Shown piece after piece: positions 9,520-17,444 of a stretch of DNA of 64,000 nt (position 1 is its first letter; the number at the start of each line of letters is the position of its first letter). The stretch comes from Agaricicola taiwanensis. GTDB lineage: Bacteria > Pseudomonadota > Alphaproteobacteria > Rhizobiales > Methylopilaceae. The stretch covers positions 806,001-870,000 of the forward strand of contig NZ_BMCP01000001.1 of the NCBI RefSeq assembly GCF_014635245.1, in the 5' to 3' direction. The position numbers and the translations under genes are program-made. The notes beneath the pieces are model-generated. The model ran no database searches. It was not told the DNA's origin and worked only from the letters and a program-made list of their open reading frames with translations.

Positions 9520-10296
9520 ATGGACATCCGGCTTGACGGACGCTCGGCCATCATCACCGGGGGCAGCAAGGGTCTCGGTTTCGCCGCGGCGCAATCGCTT
9601 GCGACCTCGGGCGCCAATGTCGCCATATTCGCGCGGCGCGCGGATGTTCTGGAGGAAGCCTGCCACAGCCTGGCCGCCACCGCGCGTGGCAAGGTCGAGG
9701 GCTTTGTCTGCGATGTCGCGAAGAAGGAGGATATCGAAGCCTCCTTCGGAAAGGTCATAGCCGCATTCGGCGCCGTCGATATCCTCCTCAACAATGCGGG
9801 ACAAGGCCGCGCCAATCACTTCGAGACCGTCACGGACGAACTCTGGCAGGCCGATTTCGACCAGAAGCTCTTCGCGGCGATCCGGCTGGCGCGGCTGGCC
9901 TGGCCCGGCATGAAGGAGCGGCGCTGGGGCCGGATCATCAATGTGCTGAACATCGGGGCCAAGGCCCCTCGCGCCGCCAGCATGCCCACCAGCGTGACCC
10001 GCGCCGCAGGCATGGCCCTGACCAAGGCCATGGCCTGGGATGGCGGACCGCACAACATTCTCGTCAACGCACTGCTGATCGGAAAGATCGTCACCGACCA
10101 GATCGCGCGCCGTCATCCCGACGACCAGGCCGGTCTTGAAAAGGAAAAGCACTCGCTCGGCTCATCCGTGCCGCTCGGCCGCATGGGTGAGGCGGCGGAA
10201 TTTGCCAACATCGCCTGTTTCCTTGCCTCCGATGCGGCATCCTACATCAACGGCACCGCGATCAACGTCGATGGCGGCCTGTCGCCGGTGGCGTGA
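9520..10296 (+). CDS. SDR family NAD(P)-dependent oxidoreductase
   Basis: This is a 258-residue short-chain dehydrogenase. The Rossmann motif is ITGGSKGLGFAAA (about residues 12-24) and NNAGQG lies near residue 90. The usual Ser-Tyr-Lys triad is not canonical: where YxxxK is expected the sequence reads PTSVTRAAGMALTK, so the tyrosine appears to be missing. The C-terminal GTAINVDGGLSPVA is typical of SDRs. The ATG at 9520 has GGGAG upstream and is preferred to 9499. It is the last gene of the ThDP-SBP-SDR operon. Its stop lies 2 bp from the stop of the convergent cupin gene. The substrate is unknown, and the altered active site suggests unusual or lost redox chemistry. Confidence 0.9.
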   Translation: MDIRLDGRSAIITGGSKGLGFAAAQSLATSGANVAIFARRADVLEEACHSLAATARGKVEGFVCDVAKKEDIEASFGKVIAAFGAVDILLNNAGQGRANHFETVTDELWQADFDQKLFAAIRLARLAWPGMKERRWGRIINVLNIGAKAPRAASMPTSVTRAAGMALTKAMAWDGGPHNILVNALLIGKIVTDQIARRHPDDQAGLEKEKHSLGSSVPLGRMGEAAEFANIACFLASDAASYINGTAINVDGGLSPVA

Positions 10297-10298
10297 CG

Positions 10299-11021
10299 TC
10301 AGTGAAGGTGCGGCCGGGGAAACTGCATCAGGATCACCTCCGCGCCTTCCCCCCCGGCCATCGCCGAAACAGAGCTGTCCGCTGCCGCGTAGATGCACCC
10401 TCTGTCCTCGATGCTCTGATCGAGGTGCTGCAGGCTTCCTCGCAGCACCAACGCGAACTGACCGCCGCCGGCGCCTTTGGCGGGAGGAAGACTTTCGCCC
10501 GCTTTCAGATGAAATAGCGTCGCCTCGAGCCCGTCCTCCTGTGCCGCGATGAGTTCAACGCGGTCTTCATCACCGGACGTCACGAGATCGGTGGGCACGA
10601 TGACCGACACCATGTGCCGGTGGTGGCCATGTTTGCGCACCAGTTCGGCGCGCTGTTCGGGCATGAAGCGTGCACCGGGATCGAAGCCGTCGCGCAGGGT
10701 GAAATAATGCAGGCCCTCTTCGCCGGAGTTGATCGGCCCATATGGCGTATAGGCGTCCGTGTAATGCACGAGGACACCATTGATCTCCCTCTTGCCGAGA
10801 TGGCCGCCGCCCCTGACCATGACCTGGAATTGGTTGGCCTGGTGGAAATGGGCTGGGATCACGGAGGAGGGATCCTGCTCGATCAGGTAACAGGTGGGCC
10901 CCTCCGGCTTTCCTGAATTCTCATCGTTGACGTAACGCGATCGAAAATAGCCGGTGCCGTTCTTGAGGGATTTGCGAATGCGGGTATCTGCGGCCTGCGC
11001 TGCCGAAATGCCGATGGTCAT
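10299..11021 (-). CDS. Cupin domain protein
   Basis: This is a 240-residue cytoplasmic protein with a cupin fold. The first cupin motif is visible as IPAHFHQANQFQVMVRGGGHL, with the histidines that usually hold a metal, and a second cupin-like half with FHLKAGESLPP and FALVLRGSLQHLD near the C-terminus suggests a bicupin. Cupins of this type are oxygenases, isomerases or ligand sensors. AGGAGG precedes the ATG. It follows the second ThDP gene on the same strand after 43 bp and is probably co-transcribed with it. The exact reaction is not recognisable. Confidence 0.85.
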   Translation of the reverse strand: MTIGISAAQAADTRIRKSLKNGTGYFRSRYVNDENSGKPEGPTCYLIEQDPSSVIPAHFHQANQFQVMVRGGGHLGKREINGVLVHYTDAYTPYGPINSGEEGLHYFTLRDGFDPGARFMPEQRAELVRKHGHHRHMVSVIVPTDLVTSGDEDRVELIAAQEDGLEATLFHLKAGESLPPAKGAGGGQFALVLRGSLQHLDQSIEDRGCIYAAADSSVSAMAGGEGAEVILMQFPRPHLH

Positions 11022-11064
11022 TCTCTTTTCCTCCTGGCGAGGGCCGAGGTTCTTCCCGTGGCCT

Positions 11065-12738
11065 TCACGGCTGGGCGACAGAGCGAAGCAGCGGCGCCCT
11101 GTTGTCTTCGCCCAAATGCTGCCGGCGATAGGGATCGCTGATGGTGCTGGGAGAGACACGGGCATCGATGACGTAAAGCCCGCCTCTGCTCAGACCCGTG
11201 GCCAGCGCGTCCTTGATCTGCTGCTCATTATCAAGCACGATGCCGTCTCCTCCGAAGGCACGCGCGACACCGACGAAGTCGGGTGATGTCCATTGGGCGA
11301 ATGCGGGATTGAGGCCCTTCTGGCGCATCTTGTGCACCTCGGCGCCGTAGCCGGCATCGTTCCAGACCAGGACGGTCAGCTGCAGTCCCTCGCGCACCAC
11401 GGTCTCCAGCTCCTGCAGATGCTGCAGCAGGCTGCCGTCGCCTTCGATGAGGACGTGAGGGCGGTTGCGCGCGGCGACGCAGGATCCGATGGCATAGGGA
11501 AGACCCTGCCCGATGGCGCCGAAATGATGGGAGAACTGCATATCGCCATCAGGCGGCAGTTCCACATACATGGCGGGGAAGGCAAAGAAGTGCCCGATGC
11601 CGCAAGTGACGAGCACCTTGTCGGGAAGGGCCGGCGACATGCGCCGCATCAGAAGCCGCGGGTCGAGGCCATCGGTCGGCGTCTCGAATGCGCCGAAGTC
11701 GGTGGCGAGCACCTCATCCGTTTCAGATGTGCGGTAGCCGCTCCGTTGCACCTGCCGCAACTCCAGTTCATGGGCAAGAGCGAGGGCCGTCGCATGGGCA
11801 TCGCCCTGCACAAAGCGGCCGGGCAGCAGCGAGATGCTTTCGGCTGAAGACCTGATGTCGACGCGGGCGATCTCCGCCTTGGGGAACATCTTGCCCCCGT
11901 CGGCGGTGTGATAGCCAAGGTCGGCGCCGAAGCTCAGAACGAAATCGGCATCGGCCATAAGCCGTTCTGCCGGCGCATTGGCAAAGCCGCCGGCGATGCC
12001 GAGATCATAGGGGTGTCCGGTGAAGAGACCCTTCGCCAGAAGGGTCGTGGCCAAAAGTGCCCCCGCGCGATCAGCGAGTTGTTCGATGGCTTTCGCGGCA
12101 TCTCTGTCCGCACCCCGGCCGGCGATGATAACCGGCCGTTCCGATGCCATGAGGGCATCGGCAAGCGTGGCGATGGCGGCCGCGTCTGGACTTGTCACCT
12201 GCTGGGGCAGAAAGGCGGTCGAGGGCACGTAATTCCACGGCCGGTCGTAGGGACGCTCGTCGATGTCGGCCGGCAGGTTGAGGACCACGGGGCAGCGATG
12301 CGTCCGTGCGATGTAAAAGGCCTCTCGCACATCCTCAAGCACGGTGTCCGGCCGGGACGGCTGTTGGAAGCGCGCGTTGCAGGCCTCAGCGAACTTCCGT
12401 TGATCGATATCCTGGTGCCTGTTCTTGCTGCCAGGAGCGATGTCGCCTGCGATCAGCACCAGCGGTGAATGACCTTTGACTGCCGCGACAAGAGACGTCG
12501 CCGTATGGGTGAGGCCCGGTCCGCGCGTCACGGTCGCGACACCCACGCCTCCCGTCACGCGTCCATGGGCCTCGGCCATGGTGACGGCCGCGGCCTCGTG
12601 CCGTGCCGCATAAAGCGTTACCCCCGGCATGCCGCCGAAAGCGGCCCAGACACCCATATTGGCATCGCCGACGAGACCGAAGATGGAATCACAGCCTTCC
12701 GCCACGACGGCTGCCGCGACGGCCTCGTAAACTTTCAT
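11065..12738 (-). CDS. ThDP-dependent enzyme, acetolactate synthase-like (copy 2)
   Basis: This 557-residue paralogue of the protein at 6628-8304 has the same architecture. The activating glutamate is at about residue 48 ([13 protein letters not shown]), [15 protein letters not shown] lies in the central domain, and the ThDP-Mg motif [13 protein letters not shown] is near residue 432 followed by [21 protein letters not shown] precedes the ATG; the open frame above it is not expressed by any visible start. It leads a two-gene minus operon with the cupin. Both copies share features such as HLQELE/HVQELE and GAEVHK/GAEIHK, so they arose by duplication or form a heteromer. The substrate is unknown. 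Confidence 0.9.
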   Translation of the reverse strand: MKVYEAVAAAVVAEGCDSIFGLVGDANMGVWAAFGGMPGVTLYAARHEAAAVTMAEAHGRVTGGVGVATVTRGPGLTHTATSLVAAVKGHSPLVLIAGDIAPGSKNRHQDIDQRKFAEACNARFQQPSRPDTVLEDVREAFYIARTHRCPVVLNLPADIDERPYDRPWNYVPSTAFLPQQVTSPDAAAIATLADALMASERPVIIAGRGADRDAAKAIEQLADRAGALLATTLLAKGLFTGHPYDLGIAGGFANAPAERLMADADFVLSFGADLGYHTADGGKMFPKAEIARVDIRSSAESISLLPGRFVQGDAHATALALAHELELRQVQRSGYRTSETDEVLATDFGAFETPTDGLDPRLLMRRMSPALPDKVLVTCGIGHFFAFPAMYVELPPDGDMQFSHHFGAIGQGLPYAIGSCVAARNRPHVLIEGDGSLLQHLQELETVVREGLQLTVLVWNDAGYGAEVHKMRQKGLNPAFAQWTSPDFVGVARAFGGDGIVLDNEQQIKDALATGLSRGGLYVIDARVSPSTISDPYRRQHLGEDNRAPLLRSVAQP

Positions 12739-12784
12739 GGCGCTCCTCCGGTGAGCTTCAGTTTTGTTCTTGTGCAGGCGCGAT

Positions 12785-12827
12785 ATGCCACCACGCGACC
12801 TGGCAACTGTCAACAAAACTGTCGACT
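12785..12827 (-). promoter_or_regulatory. Predicted promoter and operator, site B, of the ThDP2-cupin operon
   Basis: On the plus strand 12808-12827 reads TGTCAACAAAACTGTCGACT, a near-palindrome sharing TGTCAACAA and the final GACT with site A. Read on the minus strand it supplies a perfect -35 TTGACA (12813 down to 12808). After 17 bp comes TGGCAT (12790 down to 12785), a weak -10. The predicted start lies about 40 nt before the ATG at 12738. As at site A, the palindrome arm doubles as the -35, so the two promoters share a design. Confidence 0.55.
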
Positions 12828-12887
12828 CTCCGTAGCGCGTGCCTGCGCGCAAGGCGCCGCTTGATTGCGCCAGCGCACGGGACGACA

Positions 12888-14003
12888 ATGACAGCTGGAA
12901 AGAAGGAATTGCCGCACGTGACGATCGAACGTCCGATCCTTGGATCAGGTCCTGCACTGCCCGCCCTTGACCGGCGGTCCCGCGAAGTCTTCCGACAGAT
13001 CGTAGAGACCTATCTGGCGACCGGGGAACCGGCGGGCTCACGCAACCTGTCGCGGATGCTGCCGATGACACTGTCGCCGGCATCCGTGCGCAACGTGATG
13101 TCGGACCTGGAGGTGGCGGGGCTGATCTACGCGCCCCACACCAGCGCCGGCCGGTTGCCCACCGAGACAGGCCTTCGCTTCTTCGTGGATGCCATGCTGG
13201 AGATCGGCGACATCAACCAGGACGACCGCCGCTCCATTGAGGCGCAGGTCCGGGGCGCTCCGGGAACGCGCTCCATGGAGCAGGTGCTCACCGAGGCCTC
13301 CACCATGCTCTCGGGCCTTTCGCGCGGCGCTGGGGTCGTGGTGACGTCGAAGCAGGACCAGCGCGTCAAGCACATCGAATTCGTGCCGCTGGAGCCAACT
13401 CGCGCGCTGGTGGTGCTGGTGGGTGAGGACGGCAGCGTGGAAAACCGCGTGCTGGCGGTGCCGTCGGGACTGCCCCCCTCGGCGCTGGTTGAGGCCTCAA
13501 ATTTCCTCAATGCCCGCATGCGCGGCCACACACTCGCCGAAACGCGCGCCGAGCTTGAACGCGCACACACTTCTGCTCAGGCCGAATTGGACGCGCTCAC
13601 CGCGAAGGTGGTGGAGGCGGGGCTTGCCATCTGGTCGAACGGCGACGACGACAGGCGGCAGCTGATCGTGCGCGGGCAGGCCAATCTTCTGGAGGACCTA
13701 AAGGCCCTGGAAGATCTGGAGCGCGTGCGCCTTCTGCTGGAGGATTTGGAAGGAAAGAAGGACGTGATCGATCTTCTGGGCCGAGCCGAGAGCGCCGATG
13801 GCGTGCGCATCTTCATCGGTTCGGAGAACAAGCTTTTTTCCCTGTCCGGCTCTTCCATGATCGCGGCGCCGTTCCACGACAGCGAGCAGAAGATCGTGGG
13901 AGTGCTTGGCGTCATCGGGCCAACGCGGCTTAACTACGCGCGTATCGTGCCGATGGTGGATTATACGGCCCGTTTGGTGGGGCGCCTGCTAGGGCAAGGG
14001 TGA
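12888..14003 (+). CDS. hrcA: Heat-inducible transcription repressor HrcA
   Basis: HrcA represses chaperone operons by binding the CIRCE operator. The 371-residue product shows the winged-helix region [20 protein letters not shown], then [26 protein letters not shown] and [20 protein letters not shown]. The C-terminal domain ends with [13 protein letters not shown] and [21 protein letters not shown]. The ATG at 12888 has a weak ribosome site; a GTG at 12918 preceded by AAGGA is an alternative start. No CIRCE repeat is visible upstream, and grpE, which often follows hrcA in this group, is not adjacent: the next genes lie on the other strand. Confidence 0.95.
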   Translation: MTAGKKELPHVTIERPILGSGPALPALDRRSREVFRQIVETYLATGEPAGSRNLSRMLPMTLSPASVRNVMSDLEVAGLIYAPHTSAGRLPTETGLRFFVDAMLEIGDINQDDRRSIEAQVRGAPGTRSMEQVLTEASTMLSGLSRGAGVVVTSKQDQRVKHIEFVPLEPTRALVVLVGEDGSVENRVLAVPSGLPPSALVEASNFLNARMRGHTLAETRAELERAHTSAQAELDALTAKVVEAGLAIWSNGDDDRRQLIVRGQANLLEDLKALEDLERVRLLLEDLEGKKDVIDLLGRAESADGVRIFIGSENKLFSLSGSSMIAAPFHDSEQKIVGVLGVIGPTRLNYARIVPMVDYTARLVGRLLGQG

Positions 14004-14006
14004 GGG

Positions 14007-14033
14007 CCTGCGCGGCCGTTGCCGCCGCGCAGG
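14007..14033. terminator. Convergent hairpin between hrcA and VOC gene
   Basis: CCTGCGCGG pairs perfectly with CCGCGCAGG across a 9-nt loop, and the site fills the 34-bp gap between the convergent hrcA and VOC stops. It lacks a T-run but can act in both directions. Confidence 0.5.
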
Positions 14034-14037
14034 TGAT

Positions 14038-14508
14038 TCAGGCTGCAGCTTGCTCAAGAGCTCTGACATCGAGCTTCACCATCTGCAGCATGGCTTCGGT
14101 GACACGCCGGGCCTTTTCGGCATCCTTGTCCTTCACCAGCTCCAGCAGCCGCTTCGGCACGATCTGCCAGGAAAGGCCGAAGCGGTCGGTCAGCCAGCCA
14201 CACTGCTGCGGTGCCCCGCCTTCAAGAAGCGCCTCCCAAAGGCGATCGACTTCCGCCTGATCCTCGCAGGTGACGGAAATCGAAACCGCCGGTGAAAGGT
14301 GAAAGTAAGGGCCGCCGTTGAGGGCGATGTAGTGCTGTCCGGCCAGCGTGAACTCCACCGTCATGACGCCGCCAGGACCGCCGCTCGGCGTCTCGGCCGG
14401 GAAGGGGAGAACGAAGTCGATGGTGGAACCAGGCAGAAGCGATACATAAAAGCGCGCCGCTTCTTCAGCCTGCTTGTCGAACCAGAGGCATGTCGCGACC
14501 TGTGACAT
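14038..14508 (-). CDS. VOC/PhnB-like protein (3-demethylubiquinone methyltransferase-like domain)
   Basis: This is a 156-residue protein of the PhnB-type glyoxalase superfamily. It opens MSQVATCLWFDKQAEEAARF and contains GGPYFHLSPAVSISVTCEDQ and GWLTDRFGLSWQIVPKRL, the standard signature. The older name 3-demethylubiquinone-9 3-methyltransferase comes from sequence similarity only; no methyltransferase activity is implied. It is the last gene of a four-gene minus operon with DUF1428, AHSA1 and a second VOC protein, controlled probably by the divergent HxlR regulator. The ligand is unknown. Confidence 0.88.
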   Translation of the reverse strand: MSQVATCLWFDKQAEEAARFYVSLLPGSTIDFVLPFPAETPSGGPGGVMTVEFTLAGQHYIALNGGPYFHLSPAVSISVTCEDQAEVDRLWEALLEGGAPQQCGWLTDRFGLSWQIVPKRLLELVKDKDAEKARRVTEAMLQMVKLDVRALEQAAA

Positions 14509-14512
14509 GTGA

Positions 14513-14866
14513 CTATCCCTTCAGGTCGAGCAGCGGCGAAAAACCGCCATAGATCATGCGCTTGCCGTCGAAAGGCATGTTGTCCATCGACATGCGCGGA
14601 TCGTCCATCATCTTCTTGTAGCCCGCATCGCGCAGGTCCTTGGACGGCCATTCGATCCATGCGAAGACGACGGTTTCGTCATCCTTTGCTTGAACCGACC
14701 TCTGAAAGTCGGTGATTTTGCCAGCGGGCACGTCGTCGCCCCAGCATTCCACCATGCGCGTGGCGCCGTAGTCCCTGAACATGTCCCACGCCTCCTTCGC
14801 ATGCCTCGTGTAGATGTCCTTGTTCGCCGTAGGAACGGCGGCGACGAATCCATCAATATAGCTCAT
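14513..14866 (-). CDS. DUF1428 family protein
   Basis: This 117-residue protein matches the DUF1428 family throughout: MSYIDGFVAAVPTANKDIY at the start, then YGATRMVECWGDDVPAGKIT, and DPRMSMDNMPFDGKRMIYGG at the C-terminus. It is a ferredoxin-like dimeric alpha/beta-barrel fold of unknown biochemical role. It lies 4 bp upstream of the PhnB-like VOC gene and downstream of the AHSA1 gene, so it is almost certainly co-transcribed. Such genes often travel with VOC and SRPBCC genes under HxlR or ArsR regulators. Confidence 0.9.
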   Translation of the reverse strand: MSYIDGFVAAVPTANKDIYTRHAKEAWDMFRDYGATRMVECWGDDVPAGKITDFQRSVQAKDDETVVFAWIEWPSKDLRDAGYKKMMDDPRMSMDNMPFDGKRMIYGGFSPLLDLKG

Positions 14867-14902
14867 GTCTTCTTCTCCTCTTGGTTGGGTGTCACGTCCC
14901 GG

Positions 14903-15343
14903 TCAGTTGCGCTCTGCCAGTTCGGCGAGTTGGTCGCATACCTGGCCCCAGCCGGCTTCGAAGCCCATTTCCTCATGGGTCTTCTTGTCTTCCTCGCGCC
15001 AGTGGCGCACCACGGCGGTGTAGCGTGTTCCAGAGCCTTCCGGTTCGAAGGTGAAGATCGAGACCATGAACGGCCCCTGGGGCACCCAGCCGGGAGCGAA
15101 GGCATCGGTCGTGACGATCTTCCGGTTGGGAACGACCTCCAGAAAGACGCCCTCATGCGGATGAAGCGTACCATCGGGCGCCTGCATCTCCATCCAGCTG
15201 CGCCCGCCGGGGCGAAGGTCGAATTCGAGCCGCGGCGTCGTGTAAGGCTTGGGCGCAAACCATTCCTGCGTCCGTGTCGTCCAGACGCGATAGACGGTTT
15301 CCGGTGAAGCATTGATCAACCGGGTGACGGTAAGCTCGTGCAT
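14903..15343 (-). CDS. SRPBCC/AHSA1 (activator of Hsp90-like) domain protein
   Basis: This 146-residue cytosolic protein has an AHSA1-type START fold. It begins MHELTVTRLINASPETVYRV with the following WTTRTQEWFAPKPY, and has DLRPGGRSWMEMQAPDG, TDAFAPGWVPQGPFMVSIFT and a C-terminal GWGQVCDQLAELAE. The hydrophobic cavity of this fold binds small lipids or aromatic compounds. AGGGAG precedes the ATG at 15343; the frame is open further upstream without a better start. It is the second gene of the VOC-AHSA1-DUF1428-VOC operon. Confidence 0.9.
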   Translation of the reverse strand: MHELTVTRLINASPETVYRVWTTRTQEWFAPKPYTTPRLEFDLRPGGRSWMEMQAPDGTLHPHEGVFLEVVPNRKIVTTDAFAPGWVPQGPFMVSIFTFEPEGSGTRYTAVVRHWREEDKKTHEEMGFEAGWGQVCDQLAELAERN

Positions 15344-15372
15344 GACAGACACTCCCTGGTGCGAGCTCGGTC

Positions 15373-15795
15373 TCAGGCCGAAGCCATGGCTTCCTTGGCG
15401 GCTTCCATGTCCATCCACATCGTCTCCCAGATGTGGCCGTCGAGGTCCTCGAAGCTGCGGCCGTACATGAAGCCGAAGTCCTGCGTGGGCGTGGGATCGC
15501 CCTTGCCGCCGGCGTTCACGGCCTTGTCGACCAGGCCGTCAACCTCGCCACGGCTGTCCGCTGAAAGGCAGATCAGCACCTCGCTCGTGGTCCGTGCGTC
15601 GGCGATGGCCTTAGGTGTGAACTGACGAAATTTCTCATGCGTCAGCAGCATCACGTGGATGGTATCCGACAATACCATGCAGGCAGCCGTGTCGTCGGTG
15701 AACTGCGGGTTGTTGGTGGCGCCGACCGCCTCATAGAAAGCCTTGGAACGGGAGAGGTCGGTGACGGGCAGGTTGATGAAAACAAGCTTGGGCAT
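15373..15795 (-). CDS. VOC family protein (glyoxalase/bleomycin-resistance fold)
   Basis: This 140-residue protein begins MPKLVFINLPVTDLSRSKAF, a typical opening of lactoylglutathione lyase-like proteins, and ends with DFGFMYGRSFEDLDGHIWET, the second metal-side motif. AGAGG lies 7 nt before the ATG. It is the first gene of the four-gene minus operon, 68 bp from the divergent HxlR regulator. The product may detoxify an electrophile or act as an immunity-type binding protein; the sequence does not say which. Confidence 0.9.
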   Translation of the reverse strand: MPKLVFINLPVTDLSRSKAFYEAVGATNNPQFTDDTAACMVLSDTIHVMLLTHEKFRQFTPKAIADARTTSEVLICLSADSRGEVDGLVDKAVNAGGKGDPTPTQDFGFMYGRSFEDLDGHIWETMWMDMEAAKEAMASA

Positions 15796-15826
15796 GGCGT
15801 TTCCTCTTTGATCTCGCTCGTGACGT

Positions 15827-15855
15827 TTGACACCTTTAGTCCCGTGAGTTATAAA
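15827..15855 (+). promoter_or_regulatory. Near-consensus promoter of the HxlR gene, implying a leaderless mRNA
   Basis: TTGACA at 15827-15832 is followed after 17 bp by TATAAA at 15850-15855. Transcription should start about 15861-15863, next to the ATG at 15864. No ribosome-binding sequence lies before that ATG, so the message appears leaderless. The opposite strand of the same region carries TTGCTT with 17 bp to TAAAGG, a possible promoter for the divergent VOC operon, so one bound regulator could affect both. Confidence 0.7.
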
Positions 15856-15863
15856 AAGCAACC

Positions 15864-16565
15864 ATGAAGTTAGAAAAAATAACTAAAAGAAGTGAAGCAG
15901 GCTCCCGGCGCACTTATGACGACGCCTGCGGCCTTGCTCATGCCCTTGATCTTGTTGGTGAACGCTGGTCGTTGATGGTGGTGCGCGAGCTGATGCTCGG
16001 ACCCAAACGGTTCAGCGACCTGAGAGCGGACCTGCCCGGCATCAGCGCCAATGTGCTGACCCAGCGCCTGGAGGGCCTGGAGGCGAATGGCATTCTGATC
16101 CGCCGCAAGCTGCCGCCTCCTGCGTCGGCGCATGTCTATGAGCTCACGCCCTGGGGCTACGAGGCCGAACCCTTGATCAAGGTCATGGGGCGGTGGGCAG
16201 CGCGCTCGCCCCGACACGACCCCAGTCTGCCGCTCAGCGCGGTCTCGCTTATGTTGTCGTTTCGCACCATGTTCGATGCGGCGAAGGCGGAAGGTTTCGA
16301 TGCAACTGTCGGCATCCGCATCGGTGAGGAAAGCTTCCTTGCGCGGATCGCCGACGGCACGCTGGACCTGAAGCGCTCACCGCTCGAAGGAGCCGATGCG
16401 ACGATCGCGGGAGAAGCGACCTCGCTGGCCGCTGTCGTCTACGGCGGCCAGCCCTTCGACACGATGATCTCAGTCGGAGCCCTGGCCGTGGAAGGCGACC
16501 GGGCCGTGGCCGAGCGTTTTGCGACACTCTTCACGCTGCCGCCGAAGGTTGAGACCGCCGTCTAA
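15864..16565 (+). CDS. HxlR family regulator with C-terminal SCP2-like domain
   Basis: This 233-residue protein starts with an HxlR winged helix (DACGLAHALDLVGERWSLMV, then LMLGPKRFSDLRADLPGISANVLTQRL and RKLPPPASAHVYELTPWG; residues 20-110). About 110 further residues follow, ending ISVGALAVEGDRAVAERFAT, which resembles a sterol-carrier SCP2 domain that may bind a hydrophobic ligand. HxlR regulators respond to electrophiles or small aromatics. It is divergent from the four-gene VOC/AHSA1/DUF1428 operon, its probable target. There is no ribosome site before the ATG and the next in-frame ATG would destroy the HTH, which supports leaderless translation. Confidence 0.9.
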   Translation: MKLEKITKRSEAGSRRTYDDACGLAHALDLVGERWSLMVVRELMLGPKRFSDLRADLPGISANVLTQRLEGLEANGILIRRKLPPPASAHVYELTPWGYEAEPLIKVMGRWAARSPRHDPSLPLSAVSLMLSFRTMFDAAKAEGFDATVGIRIGEESFLARIADGTLDLKRSPLEGADATIAGEATSLAAVVYGGQPFDTMISVGALAVEGDRAVAERFATLFTLPPKVETAV

Positions 16566-16568
16566 GCG

Positions 16569-17444
16569 TCAGCCGCCGTTGCTCTGCGTCCAGAGCGCGT
16601 GGAGGCCTTCGCGATAGGTGGGATAGGTCAGCGTGACGCCAAGCCGATCGCGAATGCCGCGGTTGGCAACGCGCTTGTTGTCCGCCCAAAACGACTGCGC
16701 CATGTCAGACAGTTGCGCCTCTTCGAAAAGCACGGCCGGCGGCGGCTCCAGGCCCATCAACCGGGCGGCATAGGTCACCACGTCCTGCGGCGGAGCCGGT
16801 TCGTCATCGGCAACGTTCCAGATGCGTCCGGCCGAAGGATTGAGAAGGGCGGCCGCCACGGCGTCCGCGAGATCGTCCACATGGATGCGGCTGAACACCT
16901 GCCCTGGCTTGACGATCCTTTTGGCCGTGCCGGCGCGAAGCTGCATGAGCGTATTGCGCCCGGGGCCATAGATGCCGGGGAGGCGCAATATGATCGCGGT
17001 GGCGCCGCTGCCCTCGGCGAAGGCGCGCCACTGGTTCTCGGCCTGGAGGCGGCGATGGCCGCGCGGCCCGTTCGGCTGCGGTTCGGTATCCTCATCGACC
17101 CAGGCCCCCAACCGGTCGCCATAGACCCCCGTGGTCGACAGATATCCCACGGCGGCAAGGTTTGGAGAACGGGCGAGCTCCGGGGCGAGGGCTGCGAGCA
17201 CCGGGTCACTGGCTTCGGCGGGCGGAATGGACGAAACCACATGGGTCACCGGCCGGAGCGCCAGGGAGAGTTCCGCCGAAACACCGGTGCCGTCAAAAAG
17301 GTAGGCGTCGAGGCCCCGGGCCCTCAATGCATCGACGTTATCGGCTGATCGCGCCGTGACGATGAGTTTGCCAAAACGGTCCGCATGTCTTTCAGCGATC
17401 CGCTCGGCGGCATAGCCGTATCCGAGAAGGAGCAGTGTCGTCAT
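16569..17444 (-). CDS. NAD-dependent epimerase/SDR (YeeZ-like)
   Basis: This 291-residue extended SDR begins [20 protein letters not shown], with an atypical GYGYAA nucleotide-binding loop, and includes [20 protein letters not shown] (the YGD region of the active site) and [11 protein letters not shown]. Homologues are annotated as SDR family oxidoreductases with unknown substrate. The ATG at 17444 overlaps the queG stop as ATGA; an ATG at 17453 in the same frame is an alternative. It is translationally coupled to queG and on the minus strand with GST further upstream. Confidence 0.9.
   Translation of the reverse strand: MTTLLLLGYGYAAERIAERHADRFGKLIVTARSADNVDALRARGLDAYLFDGTGVSAELSLALRPVTHVVSSIPPAEASDPVLAALAPELARSPNLAAVGYLSTTGVYGDRLGAWVDEDTEPQPNGPRGHRRLQAENQWRAFAEGSGATAIILRLPGIYGPGRNTLMQLRAGTAKRIVKPGQVFSRIHVDDLADAVAAALLNPSAGRIWNVADDEPAPPQDVVTYAARLMGLEPPPAVLFEEAQLSDMAQSFWADNKRVANRGIRDRLGVTLTYPTYREGLHALWTQSNGG

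Noticed and set aside
12740-12887. A CIRCE heat-shock operator for HrcA
   Set aside because: No TTAGCACTC-N9-GAGTGCTAA-like repeat is present; the only palindrome there is the GntR-type site at 12808.
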